Below are positions 1 to 5,352 of a stretch of DNA of 6,390 nucleotides, piece by piece (positions within the stretch are counted from its first letter, which is position 1; each line of letters opens with the position of its first letter). Both the position numbers and the translations under genes were made by a program. This DNA is from an uncultured Clostridia bacterium (lineage in GTDB: Bacteria; Bacillota; Clostridia; Oscillospirales; Oscillospiraceae), in contig CAMWQV010000129.1 of NCBI GenBank assembly GCA_947176425.1, forward strand, positions 1 through 6,390, in the 5' to 3' direction. The notes under the pieces were generated by a model that did no database searches, was not told the origin of the DNA, and was given only the letters and a program-made list of their open reading frames with translations.

Positions 1-388
1 GGGCATAGTTGCCGCGGCCGTCGAAGGAATTGGGGTTGATGCCGTGGAAGTCGCGCACGCGGGGCAGGGCCACGTTGAACAGGCGGTCCAGGAACTCCCA
101 CATCTTGTCGCTGCGCAGCGTCACCTTCGCGCCCACGGGCATACCCTCACGGACCTTGAAGTTAGCCACGGACTTCTTGGCGATGGTGATGATGGCCTTC
201 TGGCCGGTGATGGCGGTCAGGTCGCGGACGACCGCTTCCAGCACCTTGGCGTTGTCGCGGGCCTCGCCGCAGCCAACGTTGACGACCACCTTGTCGATCT
301 TGGGGATCTGCATGACGCTCTTGTACTCGAACTTCTTCATCAGAGCAGGAGCGACTTCGGCCTTATACTTTTCTTTCAGTCTTGCCAT
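1..388 (-). CDS. rplE: 50S ribosomal protein L5 (uL5), N-terminal part, cut by window edge
   Basis: L5 is a 50S protein of the central protuberance. It binds 5S rRNA and contacts the 30S head and P-site tRNA. I translated this frame directly: it starts MARLKEKYKAEVAPALMKKF and stays open for 129 codons to the window edge, about 70% of the usual ~180 residues. Family landmarks visible in order are SVMQIPKIDKVVVNVGCGEA (residues ~25-44), LTAITGQKAIITIAKKSVAN, FKVREGMPVGAKVTLR and PRVRDFHGINPNSFDGRGNY near the edge. The ATG at 386-388 is preceded by GAGAGGAG (398-405) with a 9-nt spacer, and a 15-nt gap separates it from rplX. The C-terminal third lies outside the window. The identity is secure; only the 3' end is unseen. 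Confidence 0.97.
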   Translation of the reverse strand, partial: MARLKEKYKAEVAPALMKKFEYKSVMQIPKIDKVVVNVGCGEARDNAKVLEAVVRDLTAITGQKAIITIAKKSVANFKVREGMPVGAKVTLRSDKMWEFLDRLFNVALPRVRDFHGINPNSFDGRGNYA

Positions 389-403
389 GCTAACCTACTC
401 CTC

Positions 404-742
404 TCAAATATCCTCGGCGCCGCACTTTTTGCAGACACGGACGCCCATCATTTTTTCTTTTCCGGAGACGGTCTTTTTCACCCGTTTGCTGCCGGTCCGG
501 GTCGCCTTGCCGCACTTGGGGCAGAGCAGCTGGACCTTGCTGGCATACAGAGCGGCCTCACGCCGGACGATGCCGCCCTCCTCGCCCTGACGGCGGGGCT
601 TGGTGTGGCAGGTGACCATATTGACGCCCTCCACGACGACCTTGCCTTCGCCGGGGATCACGGTCTGGACCTTGCCCTGCTTGCCCTTATCCTTGCCGGA
701 CAGGACGACCACGGAGTCGCCTTTTTTGATATTCATAGCCAT
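404..742 (-). CDS. rplX: 50S ribosomal protein L24 (uL24), four-cysteine form
   Basis: L24 is an early assembly-initiator protein that binds the 5' region of 23S rRNA and sits near the exit of the peptide tunnel. The 112-residue product has the N-terminal KOW segment (IKKGDSVVVLSGKDKGKQGK, residues 5-24) followed by the typical EGVNMVTCHTKPRRQGEEGG. The C-terminal half carries two CxxC pairs, C74-C77 (CPKC) and C104-C107 (CKKC), a likely zinc ribbon that is absent from E. coli and B. subtilis L24 as I know them. There are two possible starts: ATG at 742 (5 nt after AGGAGG) and ATG at 736 (11 nt after it). The second gives MNIKKGD, which aligns with the usual family N-terminus, and its spacing fits this operon, so the first two residues are uncertain. 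The stop is TGA. The gap to rplN is only 10 nt. Confidence 0.97.
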   Translation of the reverse strand: MAMNIKKGDSVVVLSGKDKGKQGKVQTVIPGEGKVVVEGVNMVTCHTKPRRQGEEGGIVRREAALYASKVQLLCPKCGKATRTGSKRVKKTVSGKEKMMGVRVCKKCGAEDI

Positions 743-747
743 TTCTT

Positions 748-753
748 CCTCCT
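748..753 (-). promoter_or_regulatory. rplX ribosome binding site, two possible starts
   Basis: AGGAGG lies 5 nt before the ATG at 742 and 11 nt before the ATG at 736. Spacers elsewhere in this operon run from about 5 to 12 nt, so spacing alone does not exclude either. The site is continuous with the rplN stop (TAAGGAGG, 748-755). Confidence 0.7.
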
Positions 754-1121
754 TACACGACCTCGGGAGCGAGGGACAGGATTTTCATATAGTCCTTATC
801 CCGCAGCTCACGGGCAACCGGCCCAAAGATACGGGTGCCCCTGGGGTTCCGGTCGTCCTTGATGAGGACAGCGGCGTTTTCATCGAACCGGACATAGGTA
901 CCGTCGGCCCGGCGCACGCCCTTTGCGCTGCGCACGATCACGGCCTTGACAACCTCGCCCTTTTTCACCGTGCCGCCGGGGGTGGATTTGCGCACGCTGG
1001 CCACGATGACGTCACCGATATTGCCGTACTTGCGCTTGGAGCCGCCCAGCACACGGATGCACTTGATCTCTTTGGCGCCGGTATTGTCGGCAACCTTCAG
1101 AAAACTTTCCTGTTGGATCAT
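753..1121 (-). CDS. rplN: 50S ribosomal protein L14 (uL14)
   Basis: L14 lies on the 50S interface face, next to L3 and L19. It takes part in intersubunit bridges and is the known docking site of the silencing factor RsfS. The 122-residue product has exactly the usual family length. Diagnostic stretches are MIQQESFLKVADNTGAKEIK at the start, IRVLGGSKRKYGNIGDVIVA, the KKGEVVKAVIVR segment, and DENAAVLIKDDRNPRGTRIF with FGPVARELR near the end. The start ATG (1119-1121) is preceded by GGGAGG with a 9-nt spacer; this SD is joined to the rpsQ stop as TAAGGGAGG. Its own TAA stop (753-755) is in turn part of the rplX SD. Nothing is unusual in the protein. Confidence 0.98.
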   Translation of the reverse strand: MIQQESFLKVADNTGAKEIKCIRVLGGSKRKYGNIGDVIVASVRKSTPGGTVKKGEVVKAVIVRSAKGVRRADGTYVRFDENAAVLIKDDRNPRGTRIFGPVARELRDKDYMKILSLAPEVV

Positions 1122-1136
1122 ATCTCAGCGCCTCCC

Positions 1137-1400
1137 TTACTTCGCCTTTTCCACGATCTCGACCACGCGCCATCTCTTATCCTTGCTGAGTGGGCGGGTC
1201 TCCATCACTTTCACTTTATCGCCGACGCCGCACTGATTTTCCTCGTCATGGGCTTTGAGCTTATAGGTGCGTCCGACGATCTTTTTATACAGCGGATGGG
1301 CGACACGGTCCTCGATCGCAACGACGACGGTCTTGTCCATCTTATCGGAAATGACCTTGCCGACCCGGGTCTTACGGGAGGAAATTCTTGCTTCACTCAT
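1137..1400 (-). CDS. rpsQ: 30S ribosomal protein S17 (uS17)
   Basis: S17 is a primary binding protein of the 30S subunit. It has an OB fold and contacts helices 7 and 11 in the 5' domain of 16S rRNA. The 87-residue product matches the family in length and sequence: RKTRVGKVISDKMDKTVVVA near the N-terminus, then HPLYKKIVGRTYKLKAHDE, the GDKVKVMETRPLSKDKRWRV motif, and VVEIVEKAK at the end. The start ATG (1398-1400) follows a very strong AAGGAGGT SD with a spacer of about 9 nt. It sits 19 nt after rpmC and 15 nt before rplN. A shorter +1-frame reading over the same bases is a shadow. Confidence 0.98.
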   Translation of the reverse strand: MSEARISSRKTRVGKVISDKMDKTVVVAIEDRVAHPLYKKIVGRTYKLKAHDEENQCGVGDKVKVMETRPLSKDKRWRVVEIVEKAK

Positions 1401-1419
1401 TACGATTTACCTCCTTCTC

Positions 1420-1620
1420 TTACTTAGCGGCAGCGGTCTGCTGCTCGCGGATAATGGTCTTGACTCGGGCAATATCACGCTTCACTTCAGCGATTTTGAC
1501 GGGGTTATCCAGCTGATTGGTGGCGTGCTGCATACGCAGGAAGAACAGGTCTTTTTTCAGGCTGACCAGCTTCTCGCCCAATTCAGCCTCGCTCATCTTA
1601 CGGATCTCTTTTGCCTTCAT
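1420..1620 (-). CDS. rpmC: 50S ribosomal protein L29 (uL29)
   Basis: L29 is a small helical-hairpin protein beside L23 at the tunnel exit, part of the platform for trigger factor and SRP. I chose the ATG at 1618-1620, which gives a 66-residue product beginning MKAKEIRKMSEAELGEKLVS, the usual family N-terminus. An AGGTGA SD lies 5 nt upstream (1626-1631). A GTG at 1627-1629 would add three residues and overlap rplP by 8 nt, but it lies inside that SD, so it is less likely. The body shows KKDLFFLRMQHATNQLDNPV, where the turn between the two helices is expected, and a basic second helix (KIAEVKRDIARVKTIIREQQ). The spacing after rplP is 1 nt. Confidence 0.96.
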   Translation of the reverse strand: MKAKEIRKMSEAELGEKLVSLKKDLFFLRMQHATNQLDNPVKIAEVKRDIARVKTIIREQQTAAAK

Positions 1621-1621
1621 C

Positions 1622-2056
1622 TTATTCACCTACTTCCTGCGGCTTAGGGTCCTCGCGTTTAACGATCTTCGATTTGATAGGCAGCTTGTGGCTGGCCAGA
1701 CGCAGGGCCTCGCGTGCGGTCTCCTCACTAACACCGGCAATTTCAAACATCACTCTGCCGGGTTTGACCACGGCCACCCAGTACTCGGGGGAACCTTTAC
1801 CGGAACCCATACGGGTCTCAGCAGGTTTTTCGGTGATGGGCTTGTCGGGGAAAATCTTAATCCATACCTGACCGCCGCGCTTGGTATAGCGGGTCATAGC
1901 GATACGGGCAGCTTCGATCTGGTTGCTGGTGATCCAGGCCGGCTCGGTGGCCACCAGACCGAATTCGCCGTAGGTAACGGTATTGCCGCGGGTAGCCTTA
2001 CCGGTGAGGCGTCCGCGATGGACTCTGCGGTATTTGACTCTCTTAGGCAGAAGCAT
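1622..2056 (-). CDS. rplP: 50S ribosomal protein L16 (uL16)
   Basis: L16 is a late-assembling 50S protein near the peptidyl transferase centre and the A-site tRNA elbow. The 144-residue product has the standard length. Diagnostic stretches are MLLPKRVKYRRVHRGRLTGK at the start, the GEFGLVATEPAWITSNQIEA region, ARIAMTRYTKRGGQVWIKIF, and the highly conserved PAETRMGSGKGSPEYWVAVV segment followed by KPGRVMFEIAGVSEE. The start ATG shares one base with the rpsC stop (TAATG, 2054-2058). It is served by an AGGAGG at 2066-2071 inside the end of rpsC, with a 9-nt spacer. This arrangement suggests translation coupled to S3. It ends TAA, 1 nt before rpmC. Confidence 0.98.
   Translation of the reverse strand: MLLPKRVKYRRVHRGRLTGKATRGNTVTYGEFGLVATEPAWITSNQIEAARIAMTRYTKRGGQVWIKIFPDKPITEKPAETRMGSGKGSPEYWVAVVKPGRVMFEIAGVSEETAREALRLASHKLPIKSKIVKREDPKPQEVGE
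1626..1631 (-). promoter_or_regulatory. rpmC ribosome binding site, decides the L29 start
   Basis: AGGTGA lies 5 nt before the ATG at 1620 and matches the 3' half of the AGGAGGTGA consensus. The competing GTG codon at 1627-1629 lies inside this element, which argues against its use as the start. The site is embedded in the last codons of rplP, so L29 translation is likely coupled to L16. Confidence 0.6.
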
Positions 2057-2919
2057 TATTGAGCGCCTCCTTCTTTCTTCTCCGTGCGGGGGCCGCGTCC
2101 TTCACCGCGGGGACCCTGACCTTCGCGGCGGGGACCGCGGTTATCGTCGCGGCGGGGACCGCGGTTGTCATCACGACGGGGACCACGGCTGTCACGTCCG
2201 CGGCGGTCACCGTCACGGCGGGGACGGCGCTCCCGGCGCTCCTCATAGGGCTTGGAAGTATCCATGGTTCTGGGAGCGGTACGCAGTACCTGGCTGAGAA
2301 CCTCGCCCTTGTAAATCCAAACTTTGACGCCGATGCGTCCGAAAGTGGTAGCCGCCTCTGCGAAGCCGTACTCAATGTCGGCGCGGATGGTTTGCAGGGG
2401 GATCGTACCCTCGTGGTAATGTTCCACGCCTGCGATTTCGCGTCCGCCAAGACGGCCGGAGCAGCAGCACTTGATGCCCTTCGCACCGGCGCGCATGGCA
2501 CGGCCCATAGCGTTCTTCATAGCGCGGCGGTGGGAGATACGCTTCTCCAGCTGCTGCGCGATATTTTCAGCCACCAGCTGCGCATTCATATCCGGGGACC
2601 GGACTTCAACAATATTCAGGCGGGTGGGCTTGCCGGTGATTTTTGCCACAGCCAGACGCGTTTCTTCGATCTTGGCGCCGTCCTTGCCGATGACCATGCC
2701 GGGGCGTGCGCAGTGCAGGAAGACGGTGACGCCGCCGTTGCTGCGTTCGATCTCGATCTTGGGCACCTGGGCCGCGAACAGTTCTTTTTTCAGGAAGTCC
2801 CGGATTTTCTTGTCCTCAACAAGCAGGTCGCCGACTTTTTCGCTGCTGGCGTACCAACGGGAATCCCAGTCCTTGATGACGCCCACGCGCATACCGTGGG
2901 GATTAACTTTCTGTCCCAT
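2056..2919 (-). CDS. rpsC: 30S ribosomal protein S3 (uS3) with long Arg-rich repeat tail
   Basis: S3 is a 30S head protein that lines the mRNA entry channel with S4 and S5. The 287-residue product is clearly longer than usual (about 218-233). Residues 1 to ~216 are a normal S3: MGQKVNPHGMRVGVIKDWDS at the start, a type II KH domain with the GKDG loop at 78-81, HRRAMK at 130-135 (R131, R132 and K135 match the E. coli positions linked to ribosomal helicase activity), SGRLGGREIAG, and FGRIGVKVWIYKGEVL. Residues ~218-287 form an extra, presumably disordered tail with 21 arginines between residues 228 and 278 and three RGPRR-type octapeptide repeats. Residues 151-153 are three cysteines in a row. 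The SD is AGGAGG fused to the rplV stop, with a spacer of about 11 nt. Confidence 0.98.
   Translation of the reverse strand: MGQKVNPHGMRVGVIKDWDSRWYASSEKVGDLLVEDKKIRDFLKKELFAAQVPKIEIERSNGGVTVFLHCARPGMVIGKDGAKIEETRLAVAKITGKPTRLNIVEVRSPDMNAQLVAENIAQQLEKRISHRRAMKNAMGRAMRAGAKGIKCCCSGRLGGREIAGVEHYHEGTIPLQTIRADIEYGFAEAATTFGRIGVKVWIYKGEVLSQVLRTAPRTMDTSKPYEERRERRPRRDGDRRGRDSRGPRRDDNRGPRRDDNRGPRREGQGPRGEGRGPRTEKKEGGAQ
2116..2187 (-). repeat. Three 24-bp tandem repeats in the rpsC 3' end
   Basis: Three consecutive 24-bp units (2164-2187, 2140-2163, 2116-2139) encode RGPRRDDN, RGPRRDDN and RGPRREGQ in the S3 tail. The first two differ at 5 of 24 bases, all synonymous, so the peptide is kept while the DNA has drifted. 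Degenerate RGPR-like pieces follow downstream to about 2088. The palindrome ACCGCGGT occurs at 2134-2141 and 2158-2165. Confidence 0.9.
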
Positions 2920-2935
2920 AAAACTGTCTCCCTCC

Positions 2936-3271
2936 TTAACCCTTCTCAGCGACGGTCATCGTCACATGAGACGTTCTCTTGTTGATTCTGTAGGCGCGGC
3001 CCTGGGCTCTGGGCATCACCCGTTTGAGGATGGGGCCCGGAGTAGCGAACACCTGGGACACATACAGCTTTTCCACGTCCATATCGTGGTTGTTCTCCGC
3101 GTTGGCAACGGCGCTTTTCAGCAGTTTGATCATCGGCTCCGCGGCGGCCTTGGGGGTAGACATCAGGATTGCCATAGCGGTATTGACGTCCTTGCCCCGG
3201 ATGAGGTCCGCGACGATCTGCACCTTGCGGGGGGCGATGCGGAGGTATTTCAAATAAGCATTAGCTTCCAT
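2936..3271 (-). CDS. rplV: 50S ribosomal protein L22 (uL22)
   Basis: L22 contacts all 23S rRNA domains, and its long beta-hairpin lines the nascent-peptide tunnel near the macrolide site. The 111-residue product is normal in length. Landmarks are the N-terminal YLRIAPRKVQIVADLIRGKD, the helix with EPMIKLLKSAVANAENNHDM, and the hairpin region around residues 83-96 (KRVMPRAQGRAYRI) followed by KRTSHVTMTV. I see no insertion or deletion at the hairpin tip of the kind associated with erythromycin resistance, though that is judged by eye. The start at 3269-3271 has AAGGAGG upstream with a long spacer (~12 nt). Its TAA stop (2936-2938) forms the first bases of the rpsC SD. Confidence 0.98.
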   Translation of the reverse strand: MEANAYLKYLRIAPRKVQIVADLIRGKDVNTAMAILMSTPKAAAEPMIKLLKSAVANAENNHDMDVEKLYVSQVFATPGPILKRVMPRAQGRAYRINKRTSHVTMTVAEKG

Positions 3272-3292
3272 ATTATCTCGCTTCCTCCTTGA

Positions 3293-3556
3293 TTACTTGC
3301 CCTTCGCGTGGCCGCGGAAGGTCCGGGTGGGCGCGAACTCGCCCAGCTTGTGGCCCACCATGTCCTCCTGGATGTAGACGGGGACATGCTTGCGCCCGTC
3401 GTGGACGGCGATGGTGTGACCGACGAAAGCGGGGAAGATGGTGGAGCTGCGGCTCCAAGTCTTCAGCACTTTCTTTTCGCCCTTCTCGTTCATGGCCTCA
3501 ACCCGTTTGAGAAGCTCCGGGGCAACATACGGGCCTTTTTTAACTGATCTGCTCAT
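3293..3556 (-). CDS. rpsS: 30S ribosomal protein S19 (uS19)
   Basis: S19 sits in the 30S head, pairs with S13, and contacts helix 42 of 16S rRNA and, through S13, the 50S bridges. The 87-residue product is slightly short of the common ~92 but shows the whole fold: MSRSVKKGPYVAPELLKRVE, then KTWSRSSTIFPAFVGHTIAV, HDGRKHVPVYIQEDMVGHKL, and GEFAPTRTFRGHAKGK at the end. The start ATG (3554-3556) follows AGGAGG with a 10-nt spacer; that SD is joined to the rplB stop as TAAGGAGG (3567-3574). The gap to rplV is 21 nt. The protein looks ordinary and the assignment is secure. Confidence 0.98.
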   Translation of the reverse strand: MSRSVKKGPYVAPELLKRVEAMNEKGEKKVLKTWSRSSTIFPAFVGHTIAVHDGRKHVPVYIQEDMVGHKLGEFAPTRTFRGHAKGK

Positions 3557-3571
3557 ATTCTCTTTGCCTCC

Positions 3572-4408
3572 TTACTTCACATTTCTGCGCTTGACGATGA
3601 ACTTATTGGTGGGGTTCTTCGTCTTGCGGGTCTTATAACCCAGGGCCGGCTTGCCCCAGGGGGTAACGGGGCCGGGGCGACCCACAGGACTCTTGCCTTC
3701 GCCGCCGCCGTGGGGGTGGTCGCAGGGGTTCATGACAGAACCGCGGACGGTAGGTCTCCAACCCATATGGCGTTTCCGGCCGGCCTTGCCCAGCTGGATA
3801 TTTTCATGGTCGATGTTGCCGACCTGACCAATAGTCGCCTTGCAGTTGACGCGCACGATGCGCACCTCGCCGGAGGGCATACGCACCTGGGCATCCGTGC
3901 CCTCCTTCGCCATGAGCTGGGCGGAGGTACCGGCGCTGCGGACCAGCTGGCCGCCCTTGCCGGGGTGCATTTCGATATTGTGGATGACGGTACCGACAGG
4001 GATATTCGCCAGCGGCAGAGCGTTGCCGGGCTTGATGTCGGCGTTGGGGGAGGAGAGGACTTTGTCGCCTGCGGACAGGCCCAGAGGGGCGAGGATATAG
4101 CGGCGCTCTCCATCCTCATATTCCAGCAGGGCGATATTCGCGCTGCGGTTGGGGTCATACTCGATGCGCAGGACCGTAGCGGGCATATCGACCTTATCGC
4201 GTTTGAAGTCGATGACACGGTATTTGCGCTTATTGCCGCCGCCGCGGTGACGGACGGTAATACGTCCATAGCTGTTGCGGCCGGAATGCTTTTTCAGTAC
4301 CTCAGTCAAACTGGGTTCGGGTTTGGCCTTTTTATCCACGCCGTCGAAACCGGAGACCGTCATCTGGCGGCGGGACGGTGTAGTAGGCTTAAACGATTTA
4401 ATAGACAT
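3572..4408 (-). CDS. rplB: 50S ribosomal protein L2 (uL2)
   Basis: L2 is one of the most conserved ribosomal proteins. It binds 23S domain IV, is needed for subunit joining, and its C-terminal loop approaches the peptidyl transferase region. The 278-residue product is of normal length. The start MSIKSFKPTTPSRRQMTVSG is typical. The OB-fold half contains GRITVRHRGGGNKRKYRVID, and the SH3-like half contains IPVGTVIHNIEMHPGKGGQL and RSAGTSAQLMAKEG. The key C-terminal motif NPCDHPHGGGEGKSPVGRPG (227-246) is intact and includes the conserved histidines; the residue after NP is Cys rather than the Val of E. coli. The SD is AGGAGG with a 10-nt spacer, fused to the rplW stop (4419-4426). Confidence 0.99.
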   Translation of the reverse strand: MSIKSFKPTTPSRRQMTVSGFDGVDKKAKPEPSLTEVLKKHSGRNSYGRITVRHRGGGNKRKYRVIDFKRDKVDMPATVLRIEYDPNRSANIALLEYEDGERRYILAPLGLSAGDKVLSSPNADIKPGNALPLANIPVGTVIHNIEMHPGKGGQLVRSAGTSAQLMAKEGTDAQVRMPSGEVRIVRVNCKATIGQVGNIDHENIQLGKAGRKRHMGWRPTVRGSVMNPCDHPHGGGEGKSPVGRPGPVTPWGKPALGYKTRKTKNPTNKFIVKRRNVK

Positions 4409-4423
4409 GGCTTACTTTCCTCC

Positions 4424-4717
4424 TTACACCATACCCTCGAAGAACTCGATGGTCTTGGAATCGTCGGTCAGCTGTACGACGGCCTTTTTCCAGTCCTTGG
4501 TACGGCCCGGACGGGCGGCGCCCATACGTTTGGCTTTCCCGGGGACGATCATGGTGTTGACCTTAGCCACTTTCACGCCGAAGATGTCCTCCACAGCCTT
4601 GCGGACCTGGACTTTGTTGGCGTCGATAGCGACCTCGAACATATACTTTTTATCCTGCGCGCCCTTCATAGAGCGCTCGGTAATAATGGGGCGGATAATA
4701 ACATCATAAGAGATCAT
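4424..4717 (-). CDS. rplW: 50S ribosomal protein L23 (uL23)
   Basis: L23 sits at the peptide tunnel exit and is the main docking point for trigger factor and SRP. I placed the start at the ATG 4715-4717, giving 97 residues beginning MISYDVIIRPIITERSMKGA, the standard family N-terminus. AGGAGG at 4725-4730 stands 7 nt upstream. The open frame runs back to 4897, but that part overlaps rplD and has no L23 similarity. Other landmarks are YMFEVAIDANKVQVRKAVED, the IFGVKVAKVNTMIVPGKAKR segment and the KDWKKAVVQL strand. The start overlaps the rplD stop by 4 nt (ATGA), the classic coupling arrangement. The stop TAA is part of the rplB SD. Confidence 0.98.
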   Translation of the reverse strand: MISYDVIIRPIITERSMKGAQDKKYMFEVAIDANKVQVRKAVEDIFGVKVAKVNTMIVPGKAKRMGAARPGRTKDWKKAVVQLTDDSKTIEFFEGMV

Positions 4718-5331
4718 GCGTACACCTCCTCGATAGTAGCGAGGGCGTTCTGGTCGATCACGAGATACTTGGCGTTGACGATATCGTAGACGCTGAGCAT
4801 TTTCGCGCTGGTGGTGGAGACGCCGGGGATATTTCTGGCGCTCTTGACCACGATCGGATTGACCTCCGGTGTGACGACGACGGCCTTGCCGTCGCACTTC
4901 ACGGCGTCCAGGAAGCCCTGGAAGGCTTTGGTTTTAATGGAATCCATCGCGATAGAATCCACTACAATGATCTTGTCCTCGGCGGCCTTAGCGGAGAGGA
5001 CGGATTTGAGCGCCAGGCGGCGTACTTTTTTATTCACGGTATAGCGGTAGCTGCGGGGCTTGGGAGCGAAGGCAATGCCGCCGTGGGTCCACTGAGGGGC
5101 GCGGGTGCTGCCCTGGCGGGCGTGACCGGTGCCTTTCTGACGCCAGGGTTTTTTGCCGCCGCCGGAGACTTCCGCACGGGTCAGGGCGCTCTGGGTACCC
5201 TGACGGCAGTTAGCCAGATGGTTTTTGACCACTTCATGCACAACATGCATATTGGGCTCGATGCCGAAGATAGCGGCATTCAGCTCGACCTGACCGACTT
5301 CGCTGCCGGCCATATTCAAAACTTTCGTCAT
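4714..5331 (-). CDS. rplD: 50S ribosomal protein L4 (uL4)
   Basis: L4 is an early 50S assembly protein whose extended loop reaches into the peptide tunnel beside L22. In E. coli it also represses its own operon, but nothing in this window shows that here. The 205-residue product has the usual length. The start region reads MTKVLNMAGSEVGQVELNAA, and the tunnel loop is intact at about residues 55-90 (GGGKKPWRQKGTGHARQGST, then RAPQWTHGG). The C-terminal Rossmann-like domain shows LSAKAAEDKIIVVD and NIPGVSTTSAKMLSVYDIVN. The SD is AAGGAG with an ~11-nt spacer, and rplC ends 21 nt upstream. The TGA stop overlaps the rplW start. Confidence 0.98.
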   Translation of the reverse strand: MTKVLNMAGSEVGQVELNAAIFGIEPNMHVVHEVVKNHLANCRQGTQSALTRAEVSGGGKKPWRQKGTGHARQGSTRAPQWTHGGIAFAPKPRSYRYTVNKKVRRLALKSVLSAKAAEDKIIVVDSIAMDSIKTKAFQGFLDAVKCDGKAVVVTPEVNPIVVKSARNIPGVSTTSAKMLSVYDIVNAKYLVIDQNALATIEEVYA

Positions 5332-5352
5332 AGCTTGTCACACTCCTTTCCC

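Noticed and set aside
44..862. A 272-codon plus-strand frame across rplE, rplX and rplN
   Set aside because: It is a shadow of three real genes on the minus strand, with no recognisable domain.
2088..2240. A CRISPR-like or mobile repeat in the GC-rich 24-bp repeats
   Set aside because: The repeats are direct, contiguous, in codon frame and without spacers, and they encode the S3 tail. They are coding minisatellite-like units.
2059..2985. A 308-codon plus-strand frame opposite rpsC whose start looks hydrophobic
   Set aside because: The Ala/Val/Thr-rich stretch is just the antisense reading of the S3 Arg-Gly-Pro repeats. S3 on the other strand is unmistakable.
3710..4789. A 359-codon open frame on the plus strand opposite rplB and rplW
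   Set aside because: It is antisense to two strongly conserved genes, resembles no family I know, and crosses their boundary. Long antisense frames are common opposite GC-rich, codon-biased genes.
4718..4897. An upstream in-frame extension of rplW
   Set aside because: It overlaps rplD in another frame, and its Arg-rich sequence is unlike L23. The ATG at 4717 has AGGAGG 7 nt upstream.
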